From Chiua virens (Eukaryota; Basidiomycota; Agaricomycetes; Boletales; Boletaceae), in contig JAHNUO010000018.1 of assembly GCA_019787685.1 (NCBI GenBank), positions 434,001-498,000 on the forward strand: DNA of 64,000 nucleotides, read 5' to 3'. The notes below the pieces were generated by a model, which was not told the DNA's origin, ran no database searches, and saw only the letters and a list, made by a program, of their open reading frames with translations. The translations under genes and the position numbers were made by a program. The number at the start of each line of letters is the position of its first letter. The stretch's first letter is position 1. Shown here one piece after another: positions 48,501 through 60,500 of the stretch.

Positions 48501-49163
48501 ATCTATAATCGGGCGGCGGGTTGATCAAGAATGCCGTCAGAACCCAGTCAATAAAATATTTATCACTGCATGCAACCCAACGTTGATAATAATATGTTGA
48601 TAAGGTGCTCGCACTTACTAGTTTCCACTGGGAATAGTAACTGACGTAATATGATGTGACATATTCTGTTGAGTCGCAGGGATGGAAAGCTGAATCTGCA
48701 AGATTGCCTTGCAAGACAGTTGAGATGTCAGCACGACAGAAAGTGACATGGAGTACATGCCTATGTAGTATGTACCCCGGGCCTAACAAACTTGTGCGTA
48801 GCTTAACCTCGCTTACCAATTACGAGACAACTGTTGACTGCCTGCCGATCATTGACATGCATAATAGGCCCGGCTGGCAGAAAGTGGAACCTCAATTGGG
48901 GCCTGAATATGAATGTTCAACATTTTTGGATAATGCAGTAATCTGTCGGTAAGCCAGTGAACATTCCAGTCCGCCATTTTGATATTTCACGGCTATTCAA
49001 TGAGGCGCAGCAATGCATCGTTGTTCGCATCCGCGCGGTGGCCTGCGAAAAAACTTCTCCGTGGCGGTATGACGCACAACAAATTTGGATCCCAGTGTGC
49101 GGCCTCATATAAAGCCAATGAAAAAGCCAATGAAATTGGCAACTTGAACATACCGTTTCCAAA
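45551..49163. repeat. Spacer between inverted acyltransferase genes, with duplicated flanks
   Basis: 46020-46255 read on the minus strand matches 47930-47985 plus 48185-48400 on the plus strand (GAGCTGTCAAACAGT.ACGTTACAA, AACGTTATCGCTTGACAA, CAGCTCATTCGCA.CTGAAC, TTAGTTCTGCTGAT). The inverted duplication therefore includes promoter DNA. The plus arm also carries a tandem copy (about 47780-47900 and 48058-48180, CCAATGGT.A.CGT.ACGGT and GAGCGCAAAG/GGCGCAAAG blocks). The unique centre (46260-47770) holds an open frame at 46632-46919 with an F-box-like LPSDSIITILLA start and a later AGGESALTLRR-like stretch, but no complete gene could be assembled. Confidence 0.6.
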
Positions 49164-51073
49164 ATGGCGTCTAGTTTGCCAGTGCTTCCCTCTCATACGG
49201 AATGGGTTCTCGATACCAATCGCCACCCACCTGTGTATTCTCGGTCAGGCATGAAGTGGTTCATATTATCATTGGACTAACCACGCGCTTCATTTAGACC
49301 ATTAGTTGGTTCCGAGCTTTGGATGCACAATAGTTGGTTGGCTCTCGATGGGTAAGTAATTTTTCGAGTCTTACTTTCCCAACATGTCAAACTTTAATTT
49401 CACGAATTTTGGATGTCGCAGAGTTAATGAACTATGCACGGGGGTAAAATTTACATCCTCCCTTGGGATTGAAGAAATGAGGGATTGTGCTCGTCAAGCC
49501 CTTGATAAATTCCGGTAAATACATTTTGTTTGTTTCCTGCATGTCAAAGTGGGATCATATCCGTTTCCCAGTTTTGTTTGTCCCATCGTCTCCTGTGTCA
49601 TAGAAAGCGACAAATCTCCTAGATGGGTGTACAGCCCCTCCGTCGATCGCGAGGCATGGCTCAACCTCGCTTTTGTTGTTGAACAGCGTGGATCCTCACT
49701 TGACTCGTCAGAATTTGTGAAAGATATCAACATCAGGAAACTGCCTTACATTGGTGCGGATGGCACGAGCACTCTGTTCAGAGTTTACCTGCTTGTAACG
49801 TCAAAGGAAGACGACGATAACAGAAGGGAATACGCCCTATTCATTCATAGCCCCCATTCCATGACGGACGGTGGGCCTTCCCTTCACGGACTAAACTTGA
49901 TGTGCCAATTCATGTCTGGTAGTGGGGTGGACGTGGCGGTTGTGCACTCGGCAGAATGGAGGAATCTTCCTGTGGACATCATTGCCGCGACGGGAGGGGT
50001 GCCTAAAGAATGGGAGACGTCCGGAACAGAGCTGCTGCAGGATGCCATGAGGCAGGCGGAACAGATGCTCACGGTAAGTTTCACCCGAGTACTTGTTCTT
50101 TTCATTATGAGAGTAATGACGCACATCTAGTCTAGTCATAGGTTACCTCCTCCGTCCCGCCCTCTGGATATGTCCCAGCGACCAATCCGTCATCATATCA
50201 TTTTGTCGGAGTCGGAAACGAGGGCAGTTTTTGGACGCATGAAGCAGCTGGGTGTCTCGATTTCGGCGTTGTTCAAAGCAGCGAACGGGCTGGCGCAATT
50301 CAATCTGAGTCCAGTACCTCCAGCAGAGGACGTATATTTCCCACTTCACCTATGCAGGTTAGTGCTTCTCTTTGCCACGCTGGATATCTGACTATTTTTC
50401 TATTCCCAGTGTCTCTCCTGAACGTTATTTGAAACCATCCGTCAATCCGAAGACGTATTTCGCATCATCCCTTTGTATGATGCCACTGCGCATTCCGATG
50501 ACTGAGCCGCTGAGACAAGGCAGCGAAAAGGCAACATTGATCATGACGGCAAAAAAAGTTCAGGAGCAGTTTGACAGATATTTGTCCGATCCTTGTCTCC
50601 CCATGACGATGCCTATTATTGCACAGCTGCCTCTCCCTGGAACTGATCAGAAAGCCAACCTCAATACAAACTTACATAGGGTCCCGTGGCAAATGGAATG
50701 CGACTTCCAGCACTTTGGCATGGTAGAGAGCAGAATATCGTTACGCCAGGGGCACATCAGTATTGACAATGTGTATTTGGGAGCGCGTGTAACCACGACC
50801 ATGTAAGGGCATCGATCCGTTTCTTTTTTCGGACCGCGTCATCTAATGCTTTCGTTCTCTTCTTCCTCCGTCTCACAGGTCTGTTCGGTCGTGGATAATG
50901 CATAGGAAGCTGCACTTCCAAATCGAGGTTAGTGATTTGAACGTATTACTTCGCATTTTTCACATCTGTCATGATATCAGGGTGCTGCTGCATGGGGAGA
51001 TGAATTTTTGAAATCGATGCTGGAGGAAACGATCAGGATTGGGTTGCTCATTCTGACCGATGCGAAATTGTAA
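49164..51073 (+). CDS. HxxxD acyltransferase (CAT-like fold), intact paralogue
   Basis: Exons: 49164-49243, 49298-49351, 49422-49514, 49572-50073, 50131-50357, 50410-50802, 50879-50927, 50981-51073; 496 residues, all in phase. The start MASSLPVLPSHTEWVL is conserved with the minus copy. The catalytic motif HSMTD (HxxxD) is near residue 171, in ALFIHSPHSMTDGGPSL. This His takes the proton in acyl transfer from an acyl-CoA. Further conserved blocks include RPIRHHIILSESETRA and SALFKAANGLAQF. There is no signal peptide, so it is probably cytosolic. The nearest functional guess is the fungal alcohol/sesquiterpenoid O-acyltransferase group; the acceptor is unknown. It lies head-to-head with the damaged copy 3.6 kb away. 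Confidence 0.85.
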
Positions 51074-53450
51074 CCTGCTTGAGCAATTCATAGACCTCCT
51101 CCGAGTTCCGGTGGAAATGCATGCCCTATGTATGCAACTAATGTTCGGTTACGAAGGTACATTGATGGATGACATCTGAGGGTACCCTTTGTGTGGCCAC
51201 CGCAAGCTTCAATCCCATTTCTTCGACACCGGTGGAGGGAAACAACCTGTTCTTGGACGTGGCGCGTCCCTACTCCTTAGATTAACTGGCGCACATAGTC
51301 TAGCGAAAGAGGAAAGGACAGGGTTCAATTCCGATCGAACCCGGAAGATGTACGACAATGTTGGCTTCCTCAGTTTACACGCCAGCGCGTGCTAATGGTG
51401 CATATGTATACTCTATCACCTGTGCGCCGCGTCCAAATCCAAACTGGGGCCTTGGTGGGTGAATAAGAGTTACTGCAGTGCATCAGTATGGTTGAAGCGC
51501 ACGTCAAACTCTGCGTAGGAGTTCCGCGCGCCCTGAGTAGTAACCTGATCGAGGAGCAATGGTGATTCATTGACTTGAGAAACGACGTACGTTGGCCAGG
51601 ACATCCTCGACTGGTGCAGGGGCGGAGACGGCGGGAAAATATTGTCTAGCGATCATTCGATATTAGCTTCTGCGGAGGATCGTTCTTCTAGTAATGACCG
51701 GTGACCAGCAACATTGGATCAAGTTCAACTGGCGGTGCGAATCCTCAATACGGCGTAACCCTTCGCCAACTGTAAAACGATGGCTGCGGCATCCTCCCTT
51801 TCTACATTGATGTCGGTAAGGGTCTGGTTTTCATGCCCAACAAACTCACCTGGAGGGCGACACAGTAACACGACGCGTTTCGCGGAATTTAAGTTAGGTC
51901 TAAATGTTGTCCGAAATTCAAAGAGAGTACTTCGAATCCACTTTTGGCTAATCAATAGAAGTGCCAAAGTCATTCAAGATCAGCACTCAAATCTGTCTAC
52001 ATGTAGTAGCTTTTAAATACAATAGGAGAACTGAGTGTGGGCACAGGGCCCAATACTATGTTGAACATCTTGTACTATATGCATCATAAAAATTAACCAA
52101 AAAAAAATGCAGTACAGGGAATTGAACTTGAGGCTCTACAGATGTGCCATTATCCAGAATAACATCCCATCATAACCACTAGACTAACAGTCCACATATC
52201 ATACACAGTCTTCTAATTGTATATAGACAGTATTTTTGTACTTAAGGTAACATTTCGACAAAGTCCACTTCTGGTAACTAGAAATCAGTGACAGCATCTG
52301 GTGACACTGAGTATCAGTGACGATGATCTGTCACTGAAAAGATGTGACCATGCAATCAATGACACGGACATTTGTTTCCTTGCGATCATTGACCCAGACA
52401 CTTTTTAAAACTGATTTTACTTCTCTCAGTGTACTGTGTCGCAGTAGGATAACTTGAAGCAAACATCATCTGAAGTCACGGTCCGCGATTTTGGCCTTTT
52501 CGAGTACTTGCAAAGTTATTGCAGTGATTTTCACTGAGTTTGTCTCGTGCTTGCAGAACGCATTTCTGCCCCTTCTGCACTTACTAAAGGACCCAAAATC
52601 ATGATCAACGAATCATCTTATATGTTAGATCAGACAAGCGACCAAATTGGAGTGGAAGAATCCACGTTTTGTGTCATTGTATTCACCTCCAGGCGTGGCA
52701 GGGTCTTGCAGCAAGCATACCTCTCGGATGATCCGTAAATTGGCGGAGCATATGTTGGTAGATATACACGAAGTCACTGTGCACAGACCAACCTAGTTGA
52801 CACTCTGAAATCGACTTTTCGACCTCGAGAATCTTTGTGTTTTCCTCTTAGCGTCGTTCTCAACAGTGAGACGCAGGATTGCGAAGCAGCTCGAAGCTGG
52901 TCAAGGACAAAGTTGGTCCATACGTACGACAAATACTCATCCATACAGATGCGGCATCGACCCTTAGGGGCTGAAGCGGCTTGAGGATGCAGGTATATGA
53001 AAAAGACCCGACGCGCCCATGCGGTGGCAGACGGTAGGAGTTATGTAACGACAGAGTGGGTTTAAATTTCGTAAAAGGGATTGAAATACCTGCTTCCCAG
53101 CCAAGCGAGCCGAAGACAACAGTCTGAACAAGCAAGCGTCGCATGCCACGCAAGAACGAGTTATGGTTGTGGGGGTTTCTAACTTGAAAGAGCCTGAGCG
53201 TGCCGAGGCCCCCCCTACTCTCACTCTTCACTTGTCAAATACATCGGAATAATAGGTATGTTCTCGTCTTCGTTGCCGCCGGAGGAACTTTGTACCCTTC
53301 TCTCGCTTGTACGTGTACCAACGCACGACAGCCATGGGTGATCCTAGAAAAATATGAAAAGAAATTTCAATAAACTCATCCAGACGTCAGCGCTTCACCA
53401 CTCCCTCGCCCGTACCTCATCCGGTCATTCGGTGACGCTTGAGGAGACCA
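51074..53450. other. Intergenic; no protein gene recognised
   Basis: Open frames here are short and lack domains. Around 52255-52345 TCAGTGAC/GTCACTGA words recur (about five times in 90 bp), possibly a small inverted-repeat cluster. A tRNA-like remnant at 52103-52190 is listed separately. 52860-53231 has a minus-strand frame without recognisable features. Confidence 0.35.
52103..52190 (-). repeat. tRNA-like remnant or tRNA-derived SINE fragment
   Basis: Read on the minus strand it has an A-box match (TAGTCTAGTGG) and a B-box match (AGTTCAATTCC) in the right order, followed by a poly-T run (plus-strand A9 at about 52098-52106) that would stop RNA polymerase III. The acceptor and T stems do not pair properly, so it is not a working tRNA. 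A decayed tRNA or the head of a SINE fits best. Confidence 0.4.
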
Positions 53451-53459
53451 GAATCTACA

Positions 53460-55510
53460 ACACACAGCGGAATTCAAACTCACTTTTTTGCTTCCCCCAC
53501 GGAGTCCCCGCTGCCCACACCACTCCCTTCACCACTCCCTTCACCAGCACCCGGAACACCATCCACACCATCCACACCATCCCCGTCACCGCGCATACAT
53601 GGCACACTGCATCTCCGAGTTGACACCGACACCAAGGTACCCGAGATAGCCACTGGCAGGGCACCCACGGTGTCATCTCTGCCACCATCGCCGACACGCC
53701 AATAGCAATCAATTGCAGTATCACGAGCAGACGTGGTAAGTGGTTGTTACGATCACCCCCAGGCCCCGGCTCAGGATCGTGTAGCGTGCGCGCAGCCCAT
53801 CGGGTTGCTCGGATGGCTTCGATGGCCGTGAATGCGAGGAGAAGAAGGATGGTTTGGACTGCGTATTGTTGAGTAGTCAGGATGGCTGAGATAAGAAGGG
53901 AAGCTCACGGATGTGGATTATCCAGGTTTGTGTTGACATTGTCGATCAGGCGTATGTAAAAATTAATTTGCGACAAGGTTGGAGCCTGAGGGTGTTCCAA
54001 ACTCGCAAGGGGTTCGTGTTCGCGACGTGCAGTGAAACCCAATGGGGTCGACGCGAGATGCAAACGAAGGTGAGCGAGAATGTCGAGGTTGTTGACGTCC
54101 AACGTCCAACGTTGAAGGTAACTTCGAAGGTGCAGAGAAACAATTACTACCGCTTTCGACCGGCTTCGAACGGAGAAGTGCAGCCGGATAGAATCGGCGG
54201 CAACCACTCCCTCATGCAACCATAGCGGGTAGACTTATGAACCTCACCGGGCCCGATCCAGCAGTTCTGTAACCGATCACCTGGAATAACTCACGCTCAT
54301 CACAATCCCTCCTCAGCCAACCACATGTAAAATATCAAGCTTTCAAGGTTTGAATTCAGGACGTTTGGATAAACGTACGCGCAGAGCGGCGACACGACTG
54401 GATCCAGGCAGGGCCAAACGCGGTCGGCGGGAATCCCATAGCGTACCCTGAAACACCATACGTACCTCGTTTTGAGCAATACAAAGGTGCTAACAACTCG
54501 TTATATCAATGGCAGATCGCCTCAAGAGGCAGCCCTAATTACAGCTCGGAACTATCTGGAGCCGCTCGTCACGGTGACTAATTATCTTCTGCATGATATA
54601 TGCGTTGACTGTTCCCGTCCATGACCGGTCAAGTCAAACTGTCCCATCCCCATCTAAATACAGTCTTAACCCGTAATGCTTCCATCTTTTCATTTTCTCC
54701 CTCGACCATACCATCGACATGCCCCTCACCCTTCTCAACATCCACGACATCTGATGGAGCTCTGTCAACGTCAAGATGGACGAACACCAGTCACCACTTC
54801 ACGCACACCTTCGACTTGCGGAATTCTGATTGGCGGCAGCCTCGCGGGCAGATATAGCGCCGTCCCCAACACGATCGTCGCCAGCACGACCATGCGCAAG
54901 AGCCTGGATGATAGCTCCTTATCCTCCCGTCTCTCTCCACCGGTAGTTTCGTCCCTAGACTCGAAGAATAACACCACCAGCAGCCACGGCAAGACACACA
55001 ACTGACCTTGACTGAGTAGCATGGTCACGTAGTGACTTCGGAAACGGTACAAGATAGACTCGGAGGATGCTCGCCGAGGAACGATTTCCAGTCACGAATT
55101 ATGACTTCGGTTGGGTTTGGACAACCCCCATCCGCATCCTTCTCATCATCTTCTTTCCCCAGTTCTTTAGTGACGTCTGGCTCGTCGTCATAGCGCAGGA
55201 AGCACAAGAAGACCGTTAACACCGCCGAGAACCTCATCACACGCACCTAGCCTATCGAGCGGTTCCTCGTCCTGTGGTTTATCCTTGTCGCTCGGAAACA
55301 CGAGTCCGCTATCATGAAGTTGTAGAGAGAATGGACCACATGAGCTATGTGGGATGATATGTAGGTTGTAGATCCGTCAGACTTGAGGATGTGACAAGGA
55401 GGGTACTCACCCGCATGCAGTTTCCTGCCTGCGATCCGCGAGGCGGTGACGAGGTCGAATGGTGTCTTTGAAAAGGCGATTAGTAGCCTTGGAGGTATGC
55501 AGGAGACCGG
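53460..55510 (-). CDS. Possible multi-exon membrane-protein gene, unrecognised
   Basis: Several minus-strand frames with membrane-segment composition lie in a row: SCIPPRLLIAFSKTPFDLV (about 55450-55500), RFSAVLTVFLCFLRYDDEPDV with an acidic Glu/Asp/Lys stretch and a WKSFLGEHP segment (about 55040-55240), PWLLVVLFF and RMVVLATIVLGTALYLPA (about 54830-55010), and TILLLLAFTAIEAIRATRW..LPRLLVILQLIAIGVSAMVAEM (about 53690-53880). Candidate GT/AG junctions exist, but reading phases could not be reconciled across all parts. It could be one or two genes. A CCACACCATC microsatellite (about 53557-53583) lies antisense to the 3' part. Confidence 0.35.
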
Positions 55511-55516
55511 GTACAC

Positions 55517-55911
55517 TGGCCAGACGGGCCAGTCTATGACTGGAACACCTTGATGATTAAACTAAAGTTCTCGCAATGATGGTGGTAAGAGTTATCGCCA
55601 CCTATACCAATATTACATAGGTAGCTGTACACACATCTAGATCATCTGCACTAGCCCTTGCACTGCCGAGGGGGTCGAGGCATACTTCCTGTCAAGCGCC
55701 GACGTCTGCGCATCGGATCTTCGAGTTAGACAGAAGACCACCTTCCAGTTCTTCTCGCGGCGAGTAGGATCTGATCCGCAACTTGCGTGAAACTCCATCA
55801 AGCAGTCCGCAAAGCGTAGTGTGTATTCAGAGCAATAGAAAGTACAGCTCGCTTCTACGATAAATATTACATCCGAGTGTTTGATGATTCACGCCTCTAC
55901 AACGGTTGCAT
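55517..55911. other. Intergenic, 3' flank of the aldolase gene
   Basis: No open frame of note, RNA gene or repeat was recognised. It lies downstream of the aldolase stop codon and would carry its 3' untranslated region. Confidence 0.4.
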
Positions 55912-57583
55912 TTACAGACGGCCTGATGACCTCGTCAATAAATTGTAAAGGCTGACTGCACAGCCAACTCACCGACGTTGCCCAAATCCACACATGCTTC
56001 TTTGACACGTTCGGAGAGCGTCTTCTCACCTTCACGGACCCAGACACGAGGATCATAGAACTGGATCGAAGATCAGCATACGATCGTATCCCAGGCGACG
56101 GGCATACCTTCTTGTTTGGCTTGTCAGCGCCTTCGGGGTTGCCAACCTGTGTCTGGAGGTAATCTTTCTTCTTGCTGACAAAGTCCTACAGGATATCAGG
56201 TCAGAGAAGCGTAGGGAAAACGATCGGACTTACTCGGATACCAATTAGATAAGCGAATTGGGTATCTACAAGGAAATCAGTCAGATTATATGCTGGCATG
56301 AGGTCCAGTCTTACCGGTGTCGACGTTCATCTTGACGACACCGTTGTCGACAGCGGTTTTGATCTCTTCCTTGGTCGAGCCAGAGCCTCCATGGAAGACG
56401 AGATAGCTGGTACAAATCAGCTCACTATCAGGTGACTATGGCAAACAAAACTCACAGAGGTTTCTCGACCTTCCCGCCCAACTTGGTCTTCGTATACTCC
56501 TGGTGCTTTTGAAGAAGCTCCGGGTGCAACTTGACGTTGCCTGGCTTGTACACGCCGTGCACGTTACCGAACGCAGCCGCGATGCTGAAGTTGGGACTGA
56601 TCTTGCTTAGTGCAGCGTGTACGTCATACACGTCCTCTGGCTGAGTGTACAGCGCAGCATTGTCAACGTCAGAGTTGTCGACTCCGTCTTCCTCTCCACC
56701 TGTGATACCGATCTCCATCTCAAGCCAGATGCCGAGGGGCGCCATTTTCTTGAAGTATTGGACACACGTCTTGATATTCTCCTCCTTGGGTTCCTCGGAG
56801 AGATCGAGCATGTGAGAGGAGAACAGGGGTTCCTGGTGGGCATTGTAATACTCCTGGTCGGCAGCGAGCATGCCATCGAACCAGGGTAAGAGTTTGTGGG
56901 CGCAGTGGTCGCTGTGAAGCACGACGGGACTAGGGGGGAGTAATTCGTCCATCAAAACGAAGCGATCGCCTAGGATGGGAATGAGACTTACACGCCATAA
57001 TCCTTGGCGACCGTGCGGATGTGTAAAGCAGCCGCTTTCGCACCAGAGACGGAAGCTTGCTGCTTGTCGTTGGCCAGACCCTTTCCAGCGAAGTACGCAC
57101 TTCCACCCTGAGAAACTTGAAGAATGATGGGTGCTTTGATGTCCCTGAAAGCAGCATATCAGGTTTGCGCACGCATACATGGTAGATGGACGGACCTTGC
57201 GGCTTCCAAAACGGCGTTGGCCGTGGAGGAGGAGGTTACGTTCTGATGCATATATCAGTCAATGACAGAGCGTGAATACGATCCGCAACAACTTACGATA
57301 GCCTACGTTATGTGAAACCCATCGGAATCCACCCAACGTGGTTTTCAGCAACAAAATCACTCACAGGAATGGCAAACTGGGATCAGTGTCAACGACTTCA
57401 AGTTCCCTCCCGATCAACAACAAGTCAGCTTACCTTGTTTTCCTTGGCATAGTCAAACAGCTTGCGGACGTTGTCACCAGTCAAAACGCCAGCCTAGATC
57501 GTCCGTTGACCCATCAGATCAAGAGCGCCCATCCCAACGTCCGATCACAAATCACGCACAGGAACGATATCAAGGACACCCAT
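55912..57583 (-). CDS. FBA1: Class II fructose-1,6-bisphosphate aldolase
   Basis: Exons: complement of 57560-57583, 57434-57493, 57365-57376, 57297-57302, 57196-57242, 56992-57144, 56456-56929, 56315-56406, 56234-56265, 56108-56185, 55973-56060, 55912-55922; 358 residues, the normal family length. It is the zinc-dependent glycolytic enzyme that splits fructose-1,6-bisphosphate into glyceraldehyde-3-phosphate and dihydroxyacetone phosphate. Visible motifs are MGVLDIVPAGVLTGDN, FAIPAINVTSSSTANAVLE, VVLHSDHCAHKLLPW (substrate/zinc region), AAFGNVHGVYKPG (zinc His) and LVFHGGSGS (phosphate-binding). Exons 3, 4 and 12 have 12, 6 and 11 nt. The 6-nt exon GCTATC encodes only Ala-Ile but is required for the conserved IPAINV. 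All junctions are GT-AG and in phase. Confidence 0.95.
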
Positions 57584-60500
57584 GGCGACGCTTTTGTAAC
57601 AGGATCGTACGAGGAGATGCTGGTCGGGAGCAGAGCAAGGAATAAGTGAGCTGGTTTAAAATAACACAGCTCCTGAACGTACCGAGAGACTCACTGTGGT
57701 AACCGGTCAGACAGAGCCTTGTGCTCCGACTTTTGATCAGTCGGATCCGAACAGTCACGTGATCTTATCTCCCCTTGCCCTTGCGACCGGTCTATCTACG
57801 CCGCTGGCAGAGAACCCGCCAATCAATATCAATACCAGTGCCCGTTGAATATAGCTCGTTCATGTCCGTACAATAGTTGTACACGAGAGGTCATTCAGAG
57901 TAGGCTTGACCGATGCACTCGGTCGGGTTATATAGGACCTTCGGAACCACGGTCTTCCGTGTTCTACCCTGCTAATTAACGGTATCCCGAATGCCCCCGG
58001 GATCCAAACGCAGTGGTCAATTCCCGGCCCGGCAGATTTAATGCCGTCCAAGTGCCTAGGCCACTCCCTCGCACGGTCAGGCTCACCATCGATGGGAGTG
58101 GTGGGCTATAGCGCAGAAACACGGTGGCGTTGATGTGACGCAGCCTTGACCCCGGGCTTCGCGCGTCACCTATGCAGTCCTTGTTCCATCAAAGGGTACC
58201 AGAGCCAGGGTATGGGCGCCTCGAGGTCTAGTGTGCTGCGGGGGCGTGGATCCTCGGATGGTGTATGGCGGGTGACTTTGCAATACGGCACGGCACTCCG
58301 TTCTCCAAAGATCTTCAAACCAACTATATGTCAGCGGACTCACAAGAGACGCTCGGGTCACGTAAGCGATTGATCGTAAATGCAGATACAAGTGAAATAG
58401 GCGCAGGCGCACCAAGCGTCTGTCCGCAAATATGTCAGAAAGGTTCGACGGCCTCCAGATGGTACCCCGAACAGACTCCTCGTCATCTGGATCGTCATTT
58501 GGCGTCTCCCTTACCTAATGGGTATATCTCTCAAGTTTTTGATCAACGCGTGGCGGAGGAAACACCCTAATTCAGTCCAATGAATTCGGAGCGACGATCA
58601 CAAAAGACTCGTAATTTGAAGGAATTCAGATGCTGAACCGTGCACACCTTTACAAAAAGTCACGGAAGCTGTGGGCGGTCGGACGAGTCAGGGCTGCTGT
58701 ACAGTGCTGTGCTTGCTGCGCAGGCCACATCATCCTGTGTGGGTCGAGGCCAAATAATGCTGGTTTTGTGAAAGACTGTATTCGTCACGAGCGCTGCTGA
58801 TCGAGGTCTTTGATTCATCGGCCGAATGGACTACTACCAGTTCCTGACCCTAGCAAGCCTTCTGACAATGATATCTTTGGATCAAGAGGAATGGATTTGG
58901 ACTATGAATTAATACTGTAAAGTGAAAACTAGCTCGAATGAGAATGAGAGATAGAAATAATTGTTCCGCTGTGATATAGCAAACCGGATGATGATTGCGA
59001 AGAGGTAACTTGATAAAGTCAAGTTAAATGCGTGTTGTAAACATTAAGATACTGAAGGAGGTTGATAACAGTCCCCAAAAGGAGAGGAATAAAGACCTAC
59101 ACGTAATGAGAAATACCAGGGCGGAGGAAAACAAAAAGATCAAGCAGACGTCATCTCAGCGAAACGAGACAATATGTCGAGCAACGAGCTATGCCGAGGG
59201 TCAGCATATACTTGTGCACCATCAGAAGAGACGAACGCTTTCGTGAAGGTGTAAGTTTCCGAAGGCCCTTCAAGGTAACAAACATAACCAAGAACATGAA
59301 ATACGAAGATATTGATGTTAATTGGTATGTGATTCGTGCAATCGAGATCATGTCAGAGATTATGGGACAGAACTAACTCTCAAGTTAGAGGCTGGATTGT
59401 CCCTACGCAGAGAGCACTCACAAAGAAGCAGACAGCCCACAGTAACGGTCGTCCAAAGACTGACACCTTGGATTGACAAGAGATCCAAATAGTGTCGGCA
59501 ACGTACTGTGGGGCACAGTATTAGGTGAGTAAACAACGAATGCGGGAATGCTAAACTTGCCATAGTGTCCATGAGCGGCGCAAGGTATTTCTCGCGATAG
59601 CTCCTTGGAGAGTTTGTTTCCATCTAGGCACACTAACTGTAAGAACATGACCATTGCCAGGATCGGTTGTACTGACCAGGGACATCCCAGACCAGCAGGG
59701 CGGTATCGAGGCCATAGATATGGATTGTATATAGGGAGTTCTGGGGTATGTGGAACGTAGACAAGGGAGGATGGAATATTCGTAATGGTGTGGCACCGCG
59801 GCACGCAGCCCAAGTTATATAGGCAGCGCAGGCCATTTGATCAATGCACAGCAAGCAAAGAATCCCCAACACTTGGAGGGTACACGGCCGGAGGATTCCA
59901 CCGGTACAGTGACCTCTGTATGGGAGTGGACCACGTCCGAGTCTCGCTATATTTCGCTATAATATGAGTAATTTGAACCAGGCCGGACTCATTGACCGAT
60001 ATGACTCACCGAGTCATGCCCGGTATACTATTTCCACCCACCGGGGCGTCTATTCACATACCAAATCTATGACGTGTGAAACACGACCAGTGGCGCTGGG
60101 GTAAAATAGCATACTGCTTGATTGGTTGAGGCGGGAACGGCCAGCAATACCTTGACTACGAGATCCGACATCCAATGCATCCACACGCCACACGAATTGA
60201 TGGAGAAATACCACTGGAAAATGCACAACGGTTAGGAAGGTCTTGTTCGAGGAAGAAAATGGCACTGGAGAGCACCCACACCTGACGAACTGAAACGGCA
60301 TCACACCTGCAACAACGCCCCAAACTCCCGAGGTCACCGAAATCGAGTCAGAAGGCTGTGGTGGAGAGATTGACGTCGATGGCATTGGTTTATGCACGGG
60401 TTGGAAAAATCATGCCAAGTGGCTGCTGAATAAGGATCGTCCCAGCTTTTATTTGTTGGCCCAGGGGCAATTTGAACGCAATATGGATTGTGAAAATTCA

